Assembly: GCF_000188055.2 (NCBI RefSeq)
Contig: NZ_AEUZ02000001.1
Span: forward strand, 1,068,001-1,132,000
DNA length: 64,000 bases
Origin: Streptococcus urinalis 2285-97
GTDB lineage: Bacteria; Bacillota; Bacilli; Lactobacillales; Streptococcaceae
Direction of reading: 5' to 3'
In this document: positions 38,595 through 45,836 of the stretch, piece by piece
Layout of the letters: each line of letters begins with the position of its first letter
Numbering within the stretch: the stretch's first letter is position 1
Notes under the pieces: model-generated
What the model was told of the DNA's origin: nothing
What the model saw: the letters and a program-made list of their open reading frames with translations, nothing else
Databases searched by the model: none
Translations under genes and position numbers: made by a program

Positions 38595-40280
38595 TTATTT
38601 AAAAATTATTTGTGGAGTAGTAGTCACATTGGAAGATATTTCTTCAAACACTTCAGCTTCAACTGGTATTGGAAATAGTTCCCCAACAAGAAAAGCTGTT
38701 CCAGTTGGTAAATAAGAGAATCTAGATAACTGATTTTTATTAATGTAAGGGATTGTTTGTAAAAGATACTCTAGATCAATATTATTTTTTATTCGATGTA
38801 TAATATAATTGTTACACTGTGATAAAACTGTTGATGAAAGTTCACTCGGTCTCTGACTAGACAGCAATAAGAAACAACCAAACTTTCTCCCCTCTCGCGC
38901 GATTTTCTTAAATACTTCTACTTCATGAAACTGACTGTTCTCTTTTATTTTTGATATATAACGATGTGCTTCCTCCAAAATAAATACATTTACCGTTCTT
39001 TGCTTTAATGTTAAAATTTTATTCTTAGAAAATTCTTTCTTTAGGACATAGGTTGTAAAGAATAAAAGTAAATCATCGTCCATTTCAGATACTGAATATA
39101 CAACAGTTTTCGAATCAATAGATATTTCACCATTTTCAAAAAGTTTAGAGTACCGTGTCTGTATATTTTTTATACGAGTTTCAAGTGTTCCTGAATATGC
39201 ACGTGCTTGACTATTCCCTTTACTTTCTTCAAGAAGAAATACATAATTTAAAGCGATTAGTAAATTTTCAAAGCTATCCACCTGATAATTGGCTTTTTCA
39301 ATTTTTCGACTTAAATAACTATACTCAACTTCTCTATTTGTAGCTTGTAGTAAATCATTTAGGAACTTTTTCTCACCTCCTTGAGGAAAACTCCCATATT
39401 GTGAGCTATACTTTGAAGTGTCTATGCCAGTACCATCTAGAATACCAACTATTTTAGTACGTTTTGTCACAGCATCAGTTTGCTGATTAGTATAAAGATT
39501 ATAAGCAATGAAACATTTCAACCAAGATTCGTCAATCGATTTTGTCAATAAACAGTTAGCAATTTTTAAGGCCATCTCAATAACAGGTAATTGAACTAAT
39601 TCAGAAGGCTTAACCAAATTCAACCAATCCTGATGATCCAAATTTAATATATCTATACCATAGTCTTCCAAGACATTAATAATTTTAACGCCTGGTAGTT
39701 GACCATATTCATCATGAACATCAAAAATATGTAGTTTTAAATTGTCTGAGTCTATCTTATTTATTTCTGAAATAATTTTACGTACAGTAGTAGACTTTCC
39801 TGAGCCTGTGTTACCTAATATAGCACTATGATGTGTCAACAGTTTATTAGGATCAATTTTAGCAACATATCTTTCTTCAATCAAGCCAAGCGAAAGACTG
39901 TGTTTTAGTTTATTCTCATTGAAAATAATATTAAATTCTTCAAGAGTTGTTAAATAAACTTTATCTTGCAGAAATGGATATTTCTTTAAATTAAACTCAA
40001 CAAAATCATTCTTTATCATACCAATCGGAACACATTCAAAGTTTCCTGAATAACTAAACTTTGCAGATTCATCAGCCGATAATGGCTGTTCTTTATCGGA
40101 AACCTTTACAACCTGATAAATAAATCTTTCATCGAAACGATTTTTTATTGTTACATAATCAATAACTCCCTTAGCAAGATAAATTTGCCCTTTGAAATTA
40201 TAATTTAATTTTTTAAAATCACTAACTTCAAAAATCAATCTGTCATAAGAAACACTGACAACCTTACCAATACTATTCAT
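38595..40280 (-). CDS. herA: HerA-type ATPase of a SIR2-HerA defence system
   Basis: 561 aa. N-terminal HAS-barrel-like region (1-130), then a RecA-like HerA/FtsK fold: Walker A GNTGSGKST (156-164), Walker B FILEEAHRYI (about 450), and LLLSSQRPSELSSTVLSQCNNYIIHRI, the HerA sensor/arginine region. Forms hexamers in the family. Its start overlaps the sir2 stop by 8 bases. Family knowledge: SIR2-HerA pairs protect against phage, with NAD+ consumption or DNA processing by the complex. Preceded by GAGGATAATA. Confidence 0.85.
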   Translation of the reverse strand: MNSIGKVVSVSYDRLIFEVSDFKKLNYNFKGQIYLAKGVIDYVTIKNRFDERFIYQVVKVSDKEQPLSADESAKFSYSGNFECVPIGMIKNDFVEFNLKKYPFLQDKVYLTTLEEFNIIFNENKLKHSLSLGLIEERYVAKIDPNKLLTHHSAILGNTGSGKSTTVRKIISEINKIDSDNLKLHIFDVHDEYGQLPGVKIINVLEDYGIDILNLDHQDWLNLVKPSELVQLPVIEMALKIANCLLTKSIDESWLKCFIAYNLYTNQQTDAVTKRTKIVGILDGTGIDTSKYSSQYGSFPQGGEKKFLNDLLQATNREVEYSYLSRKIEKANYQVDSFENLLIALNYVFLLEESKGNSQARAYSGTLETRIKNIQTRYSKLFENGEISIDSKTVVYSVSEMDDDLLLFFTTYVLKKEFSKNKILTLKQRTVNVFILEEAHRYISKIKENSQFHEVEVFKKIAREGRKFGCFLLLSSQRPSELSSTVLSQCNNYIIHRIKNNIDLEYLLQTIPYINKNQLSRFSYLPTGTAFLVGELFPIPVEAEVFEEISSNVTTTPQIIFK

Positions 40281-41559
40281 TATTATCCTCTTCTACATCA
40301 CTTGAAACTTGTTTTTGATAATTCAAGAATTCTTCCGATATCACATTGAAGTGGTGAGCATTTTTATTATCAAATTGCCCACCAATTAGATGTAAGTCTC
40401 TATTTTTAAATTCTTCATAAAAATCGTTTAACTTACTTTCATTTTTATTTCCAAAAATTATCAGATTAAAATCTTGATTCTTTAAATTTTGTGAAATAAT
40501 TGTATTAATGTGTTCATCTGGAAAACCATATCCCATAACAATCAAAGTTGTATTTTTCTTTTGCAAACAGTTCGAGAATTCTCTAAATAATTCAGAATAA
40601 GGAGCTTGAGCTGTCTCTTTGTGTTTCAACATTGTAGGATAAATAACCACGACATCATCATCCGTTACCATAGAATTTGACTGATATAAAAATCCATCTT
40701 CCCCACTAATCCAATTTATCGATCCGTGAATCTTATATAAATTCGCTTCTTTAAAGACCGGTTGCCATTTGTCTTTGTATCTGTTAGTATCATCTACTAG
40801 CCTATATTTAAATTGATTTATATCAAATCTCTTAGCTAAAGTAGAGGGGAAACCTGTTGTATAGACTATATTGTTGGCTTCCAAACTGTATTCATTAAAA
40901 AGGTCATAATTCGTTGTGAAAATCGAAATTTTTGAGCTTTCTTCAGTACGATTTGAAAAAACAAATTTATAGAAATCAGCGTAAGTTTGAAAAACATCTC
41001 CCTTATATGAATCCGAATCTAATTTAGGAATAGAAGCTATAAATTCATCTTTTAAAATTTGAAAAGCATTTAATAATTGTTCGTTATTTGGACTAAAGTT
41101 TAAGCCATTCTGTATCCAGTTTAAAAGAGATTCTATATCGGAGAAAGAACTACAAAAATTTTCATAAATCTCTAACAATTGTTCCTTATCCCACAGTTGA
41201 CTCCGAATAATATGGTTATATAAATCTGCAATTGTTTCCAAACTATGGCTTTCACATAATCGTACAATCACTCCCTTAAGAATCTCTTTATCATCAAGAC
41301 TATTTATTAATAAGTTGACGTTCTTCGTATCCAAAAATTTTTTTATTACGCATAATATATCATCATATTTTCCAATTATAGTTTTCATAGTCTGTGACAT
41401 AAGCGGGATTGCTGGTACAGAACAACCTGAACCAATAAAAAATACCAAATTTTCAGCGGAAAATTGTGTTTTGATAAAACTAGAAATATTTTGTTTTTGT
41501 TGATCTAAATCTAGTCCTTCGTTTTCATCTTTTCCTTGATAAAAGTGATATATTGACAT
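40273..41559 (-). CDS. sir2: SIR2-domain NADase of a SIR2-HerA defence system
   Basis: 428 aa. SIR2 fold throughout most of the length: NAD-binding FFIGSGCSVP (40-49; GSG in place of the GAG of deacetylases), FTTNYD (214-219), catalytic H278 in YKIHGSINW and GYGFPDEHIN (about 345-355). No zinc-ribbon cysteines, as expected for an NADase rather than a deacetylase. Cotranscribed with herA. CGGAGG precedes the ATG. The pair is a known anti-phage architecture; here it sits between mob genes and pezAT as ICE cargo. Confidence 0.85.
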   Translation of the reverse strand: MSIYHFYQGKDENEGLDLDQQKQNISSFIKTQFSAENLVFFIGSGCSVPAIPLMSQTMKTIIGKYDDILCVIKKFLDTKNVNLLINSLDDKEILKGVIVRLCESHSLETIADLYNHIIRSQLWDKEQLLEIYENFCSSFSDIESLLNWIQNGLNFSPNNEQLLNAFQILKDEFIASIPKLDSDSYKGDVFQTYADFYKFVFSNRTEESSKISIFTTNYDLFNEYSLEANNIVYTTGFPSTLAKRFDINQFKYRLVDDTNRYKDKWQPVFKEANLYKIHGSINWISGEDGFLYQSNSMVTDDDVVVIYPTMLKHKETAQAPYSELFREFSNCLQKKNTTLIVMGYGFPDEHINTIISQNLKNQDFNLIIFGNKNESKLNDFYEEFKNRDLHLIGGQFDNKNAHHFNVISEEFLNYQKQVSSDVEEDNNE

Positions 41560-41608
41560 AAATGTGACCTCCGATTAAATTAGTAACTACTTAAGTATTG
41601 TTATAAAT

Positions 41609-42373
41609 CTACTTCAATTCTTGCATCTCCCTCAACCGTTCCTGCCCCACTTTAAGCATCTCCTCCTCCACCGTACTCCATTTTCCAAATAGGCATTCTT
41701 GTAGGACATCAGCAGCTGAGCCTTCATCCATTCCAGAATCATAAACACAGGTTCTATCCCTCTGATAAATTTGAATCTGTTCAAAGAGTTTATCAGTTTC
41801 TAATTCTCGTAAGTTATCAAGTAAATGCTCTACAATACCATCGTGATGTTCTTTAGGAGTTGCTCTAGCCTGACTTGGATTAACTGCATAAACTTCTTCA
41901 TAACGGATTAAGGTGCTGAGATAGGACAATTCAGGCTTGGTTGCTATCAAAGCTAATGAGACTTGATAGCCTCGTGATTTCAATAGCCGAGCAGTTTTTC
42001 GCGGGACTTCTGTCGTTCTCAAAGTTCCTTCGATTAACAAATGATACCCCTGCTTACTTAGCTCATCTACAAGATGTTCCACCATTTTTCTTGCAAAACC
42101 TTTGGTATAATCCACGCTATTTTTACCGTATTCATCTTGTAAAGCTAGATAATTCGGGTGTAAAGAACGATAGCTGTCACCGTCAATAATAATGATATTG
42201 CCTTGGAACTCTTTCTGCTTGATACGGTGTATCGTTGTCTTACCCACTCCGCTTTGCCCACCAATTAAGATGGCTTTGGGGTTAACTGATGTCGTTTTAC
42301 CACGAGTTAAGGAACGAAGGGGCCGTTTTAAGGCTAAGTCAAAGTCATCTTTGCTAAATTCTTCTAACCGCAT
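41609..42373 (-). CDS. pezT: Zeta-family toxin
   Basis: 254 aa. P-loop GQSGVGKT (39-46), IIDGDSYRSLHP (substrate and catalytic aspartate region) and LIEGTLRTTEVP match PezT/zeta kinases, which phosphorylate UDP-N-acetylglucosamine and so stop wall synthesis. Translationally coupled to the antitoxin: stop and start overlap as TAATG. It stabilises the ICE in the population by post-segregational killing (family knowledge). Confidence 0.92.
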   Translation of the reverse strand: MRLEEFSKDDFDLALKRPLRSLTRGKTTSVNPKAILIGGQSGVGKTTIHRIKQKEFQGNIIIIDGDSYRSLHPNYLALQDEYGKNSVDYTKGFARKMVEHLVDELSKQGYHLLIEGTLRTTEVPRKTARLLKSRGYQVSLALIATKPELSYLSTLIRYEEVYAVNPSQARATPKEHHDGIVEHLLDNLRELETDKLFEQIQIYQRDRTCVYDSGMDEGSAADVLQECLFGKWSTVEEEMLKVGQERLREMQELK

Positions 42374-42849
42374 TAAGCCACCACCTGATGATGAGCAAGC
42401 TCCAACATGCGCTCAATACCATCCAAATAACCATTGTAACGCTCCACTTCATCAAACGTATTAACAAGGTAAATCTTGGTATTGATAAGGTCTGACAAGT
42501 CATCACTCATTAAAATCCAAGGATTGGTCTCATCGTCAAAAGCGATTCCTTGACTATCTTGATAGCGATATAGTTGAGATAAAATCGCTGCGCCACGCTC
42601 TTTGATGACTTCTATTTTTAGCGTCAATTGATAATCTTCTACTGGTGTTAACATCTTCTCTTCTCCTACAATATCAACATAAGAAACATTGAATTTCTGA
42701 CAAATGCAGTCTATAAGTTCTGTTGTGACTGAACTCGTACCATTTTCATAACGGCTAAGGCTATTTCGTGAAATTCCAACAATCTTTGCGAATTCTGGTT
42801 GTGTTAAATCATGGGTTTTACGTAACGATTTGATATTCTCTCCAATCAT
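42373..42849 (-). CDS. pezA: Epsilon-type antitoxin PezA
   Basis: 158 aa. XRE helix-turn-helix at residues 1-60 (IKSLRKTHDLTQPEFAKIVGISRNSLSRYENG) which represses the operon, and a helical C-terminal domain (about 66-158) that neutralises PezT. Strong AGGAGG site. Standard component of Tn5252-like elements. Confidence 0.9.
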   Translation of the reverse strand: MIGENIKSLRKTHDLTQPEFAKIVGISRNSLSRYENGTSSVTTELIDCICQKFNVSYVDIVGEEKMLTPVEDYQLTLKIEVIKERGAAILSQLYRYQDSQGIAFDDETNPWILMSDDLSDLINTKIYLVNTFDEVERYNGYLDGIERMLELAHHQVVA

Positions 42850-42878
42850 AGATGATCGCCTCCTATTTAGTTACTTTC

Positions 42879-42934
42879 ATTATAACAAAAAAAAGCGAAT
42901 AATGCACCATTTTTGGTGCGCTATTCGCTTTTCG
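42879..42934 (-). promoter_or_regulatory. Terminator of the preceding ICE gene fused to the pezAT promoter
   Basis: Minus-strand hairpin AAAAGCGAATA-GC-GCACCA / TGGTGC-AT-TATTCGCTTTT followed by eight U (42887-42934), then TATAAT (complement of 42879-42884). The hairpin ends the 95-aa gene, whose stop codon lies in its first arm, and insulates pezAT. No good -35 is visible. Confidence 0.75.
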
Positions 42935-43208
42935 GTTTCTTCGCCTGCCTAAACTGCTCTATCCGCTTTTCAAGTTGCTCAGTCTTCAATATATTCTTAG
43001 CTCCAGTAATGGTCTCATCTAGGATAGGTTCTATTGGCAAAGTTTCAGGAGACATTTTTTCATCTCTGTTAGTTTGACTTGTAGCGTCAAAAACGACATC
43101 TAATAATTGGTTGACCTTATGTAAGTCCGATTCAGACATTCCTGATAACCGATGAATAAGACGCTTAAAACTATCTTGATGTTGTGTTCGTTTTTTGAAT
43201 AACTTCAT
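42921..43208 (-). CDS. Small conserved ICE protein, function unknown
   Basis: 95 aa, charged, no membrane segment. An N-terminal helical stretch (FKRLIHRLSGMSESDLHKVNQLLDVVF) precedes a disordered centre and a basic C-terminal helix (EKRIEQFRQAKKP). GGGGAGAG precedes the ATG. The same kind of gene occurs beside pezA in Tn5252-like elements; I do not know its role. Confidence 0.7.
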   Translation of the reverse strand: MKLFKKRTQHQDSFKRLIHRLSGMSESDLHKVNQLLDVVFDATSQTNRDEKMSPETLPIEPILDETITGAKNILKTEQLEKRIEQFRQAKKPKSE

Positions 43209-43221
43209 CTTCTCTCCCCAT

Positions 43222-43246
43222 AAAAAGCAGCCCTTGTAAGGACTGC
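43222..43246 (-). terminator. Intercistronic hairpin
   Basis: GCAGCCCTT-GT-AAGGACTGC (43227-43246); on the minus strand followed by UUUUU. Probably a partial terminator before the 95-aa gene. Confidence 0.6.
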
Positions 43247-43251
43247 CTCAC

Positions 43252-43647
43252 TTACAAGTCATCAATAGCTGCTGAAATGGCTTGTAATTTCTTATTTTGC
43301 TTATTTTTGTCATCAATCAACTGGTGCAGCTCTTCAATTTTCTTCTGACTTTGACGAATATCCCCATTGTTTTGATCCATCACATCAGCTAGATATTGCT
43401 TGTAGTCGTTTGTAATGGTTGAGGAGTGCTTATCTTCTGGTATGCATTGCTCTTGAGTCTTTTGCTGTGGAACCATCTGATTTTTAGACTTTTGTTGTTC
43501 CATTTCAAAGGTTGCCACATAATCAACGTCTTCAGCGCCCTCTTGGTTTTCTTTATGAAATAGTGCCGCAATCTTCGCACGTTCTTCTGATGAAGACGTT
43601 GGTGTGTTATCATCTAGTGGTTGGTCAAAGGTCCAATCTTTTGTCAT
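43252..43647 (-). CDS. Small conserved ICE protein with C-terminal coiled coil
   Basis: 131 aa, very rich in Q, E, K and D. The N-terminal half is low-complexity and probably disordered; the C-terminus (DIRQSQKKIEELHQLIDDKNKQNKKLQAI) is a predicted coiled coil. TGAGGAATAACAC precedes the ATG. Function unknown. Confidence 0.65.
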   Translation of the reverse strand: MTKDWTFDQPLDDNTPTSSSEERAKIAALFHKENQEGAEDVDYVATFEMEQQKSKNQMVPQQKTQEQCIPEDKHSSTITNDYKQYLADVMDQNNGDIRQSQKKIEELHQLIDDKNKQNKKLQAISAAIDDL

Positions 43648-43650
43648 GTG

Positions 43651-43878
43651 TTATTCCTCATTTCTAGTGTCTGATAGTTTGAGTTCTTGTTCTTCTTGGC
43701 CAAAAGCCTGCGTCAATGCTTCATCAAAAGTCCAGGGACTATTTTGTTGCCGTTTGATAAATGTACTGTACATAGCCGTTTGTAATTGACTGCGATAAGT
43801 TTCTAAGTTTTCCGTTTCTTTCGCAACCTTTTCCTCTTGCCTAGCTACTCTTTCGGCTAGGCGTTCAATCACACTCAT
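43651..43878 (-). CDS. Small conserved ICE protein
   Basis: 75 aa. N-terminal helix (ERLAERVARQEEKVAKETENLETYRSQLQTAMYSTF) likely a coiled coil, then PWTFDEALTQAFGQEEQEL. AAGGAGG precedes the ATG. The PWTFDEALTQ stretch recalls DWTFDQPLD in the next gene, so the two may share a partner. Function unknown. Confidence 0.65.
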   Translation of the reverse strand: MSVIERLAERVARQEEKVAKETENLETYRSQLQTAMYSTFIKRQQNSPWTFDEALTQAFGQEEQELKLSDTRNEE

Positions 43879-43931
43879 AGGGTGTCCTCCTTATCACTTT
43901 CTAGATTAAGCTAAGAAACTTGATTTTGTTA

Positions 43932-45020
43932 TCACAACTCTAAAGCGGTATTTTTTCTAGGTGGAGGGTTACTTCTTAAAACTTGTAACTTGGCCGATTG
44001 TATCACATCTTTTAGAGAATGATTACTATGACCTTTCACAATATCGTTCCAATCTGCTTTAGTTTCTAGTTCCTGTAATGGTGGTAAGTCTGTTTCAATG
44101 GGAAGTCCTTTCTCAGATAATTTCTGACAAAAGTCTCGCCCTGCTTCATCATTATCAACAGCTAATGTTATCAAACCTGGGTGGTTCTGAAAAAAGATAG
44201 TTGTTTCTTGTATGATACGAAGAAAATGCGCTAATTTACTTGGCTTGATATTATCTAAAAAATTGAGCTTGTCATGTTCCTCTGCTGTTAACCTTAGTGT
44301 CTGATAAGCAATCACAGAGAGTTTTAAGCCTTCCATAGAAACCAAACGCACATCTGATAACTGCTTCTGATGGAGTTGATAATAACTCATCATATCAATT
44401 ACCGATTCACAAAAGATAAGGCGTTTCGGTTTTCCAATATCAAAGCTCATTCCCACATATCCATGAGACCCTTTCATGATTTTCTTGAGGTAATCTCGAT
44501 CATGTCTCTGAGCATTTTTGACAAGCCCTTGAAGACTTGCCCCCTCTAGTTGTCCATGATGATTGTAACTCTTAAAGACAAGGACTGATTCTTGAAAGGT
44601 CTTTGTCTGGTAATGAGCCTGTGCTAATAGACCTTGTCTGCCAAAAGCATTTATAGTCTCGTCACTTAAACCACGAATATCATTCAGGTATATCCGTGCT
44701 TGGTCAAATGGTTCTTCCCTTAGATAATAACGAAAGGGTTGGTAGGTCTCTTCGACTACCTTAGCTTGTTCAAAGTCTCCAGTTTCAAGGTAAGACAGAG
44801 CTTCTTTAAAAGACACTCCTGTCATTAACTGAACGAAATCAATCACATCTTCCTGGATGTCACGTGAAAACCATTTAAAAGTATTGGTATCCGCAAAAAT
44901 CCTAAAGGAATCATGTTCTGGATGTTCATAGACTTGCCCTGATAGTCGTTTAAAAGAATAACCTAGACTTTCTGCCACCTCTAAAATTGCCTTTTGTTTT
45001 ACTCTTTCAATTCTTGTCAT
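43932..45020 (-). CDS. Toprim-domain (DUF3991-type) ICE protein
   Basis: 362 aa. The N-terminus (about 1-60: ILEVAESLGYSFKRLSGQVYEHPEHDSFRIF, FKWFSRDIQEDVIDFV) resembles the CHC2-like domain of primases without the zinc cysteines. A Toprim fold follows: CESVIDMMSYYQL (glutamate), TLAVDNDEAGRDFCQKL (DxD) and ADWNDIVKG. The combination is found in ICE and plasmid proteins related to DnaG. A role in priming the transferred strand is inferred. AAGGAG precedes the ATG. Confidence 0.75.
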   Translation of the reverse strand: MTRIERVKQKAILEVAESLGYSFKRLSGQVYEHPEHDSFRIFADTNTFKWFSRDIQEDVIDFVQLMTGVSFKEALSYLETGDFEQAKVVEETYQPFRYYLREEPFDQARIYLNDIRGLSDETINAFGRQGLLAQAHYQTKTFQESVLVFKSYNHHGQLEGASLQGLVKNAQRHDRDYLKKIMKGSHGYVGMSFDIGKPKRLIFCESVIDMMSYYQLHQKQLSDVRLVSMEGLKLSVIAYQTLRLTAEEHDKLNFLDNIKPSKLAHFLRIIQETTIFFQNHPGLITLAVDNDEAGRDFCQKLSEKGLPIETDLPPLQELETKADWNDIVKGHSNHSLKDVIQSAKLQVLRSNPPPRKNTALEL

Positions 45021-45035
45021 GCCATCTCCTTATTA

Positions 45036-45061
45036 AAAAAAGCAGAAGATAAACTCCTGCT
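45036..45061 (-). terminator. Terminator after the TcpC-like gene
   Basis: AGCAGAAG (45041-45048) pairs with CTCCTGCT (45054-45061); seven U follow on the minus strand. Confidence 0.7.
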
Positions 45062-45698
45062 AGTTGGTCTCACTTGTAGTAGTGCCTTGAATCTTTGGAA
45101 TGCTTGAATTTACTTCATCAGAAGACTCTTTTAAGTCCTCTAGCTTCCCATTCCAAATGGTTACCTGATTGACAAGGAGTTTATCTGACAATTTGGCATA
45201 AGATAATTTAAGAGAGGTCGTTTCTGTCTGTGTGCTTTTCTGAGCCTTATCGCTGATATCAGACACGTAAACAACCTGATAAGATACTTCCGCAAAAGCT
45301 TCATTTTCTTCTGTATTGACATAGATATTGGCAGACTCAAAGCGATAATCCAACATATAGTCTTTATAGACTTGGTTGATGGAATCTTCTTGACGAGCTA
45401 CCTCTTCCTTAAAGACAGAATCTGTCATATAGGGCTTGATACGGTTGTTGTTCTCACCCAGCTTTTCCTTAGTATAGTATTGGGTGAGGAATTCCTTGAC
45501 TAGCTCATCAGAGAGAACACTCGCCTTCCCTTTTTCTTTCTCTTTGATCAGTAGTTTATGAGCTTCAGTCTGAATCTGTTTCTGCGTGTGATTGGTTACA
45601 GACTGAGAACCAATAGTGTAGCCTATCATCACGATAAAGCTAGTCACAGCTAAACCACCGAGACCAATTAGAAGCCTAGCTTTCATTTTATTTAACAT
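45060..45698 (-). CDS. VirB8/TcpC-like conjugation protein
   Basis: 212 aa. Start taken at MLNKMKARLLIG, 12 bases after GGAG; an ATG directly abutting GGAG is too close. One membrane helix (about 8-28) and an extracellular domain (about 75-195) with alternating strands (YRFESANIYVNTEENEAFAEVSYQVVYVS) consistent with an NTF2-like fold, as in VirB8 and TcpC, which build the transfer channel. The fold assignment is by pattern only. Confidence 0.6.
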   Translation of the reverse strand: MLNKMKARLLIGLGGLAVTSFIVMIGYTIGSQSVTNHTQKQIQTEAHKLLIKEKEKGKASVLSDELVKEFLTQYYTKEKLGENNNRIKPYMTDSVFKEEVARQEDSINQVYKDYMLDYRFESANIYVNTEENEAFAEVSYQVVYVSDISDKAQKSTQTETTSLKLSYAKLSDKLLVNQVTIWNGKLEDLKESSDEVNSSIPKIQGTTTSETN

Positions 45699-45772
45699 AG
45701 ACAGTGCCATCTCCTTTTTTAATAAGATAGCCCCATCATAACAAGATTGACTTGGAAAAATTATCACAAAAA

Positions 45773-45800
45773 AGAAAAGGACTACCTAACTAGGTAATCC
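45773..45800 (-). terminator. Terminator hairpin, copy 1 of a direct repeat
   Basis: GGACTACCTA...TAGGTAATCC forms the stem; on the minus strand U-rich DNA follows. The 28 bases from AGAAAAGG to AATCC recur at 48617-48645 with a single extra T. It lies after the 869-aa membrane protein gene. Confidence 0.8.
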
Positions 45801-45836
45801 AATAATTATTATGAAGTCTATATTTTATAATAGTAA

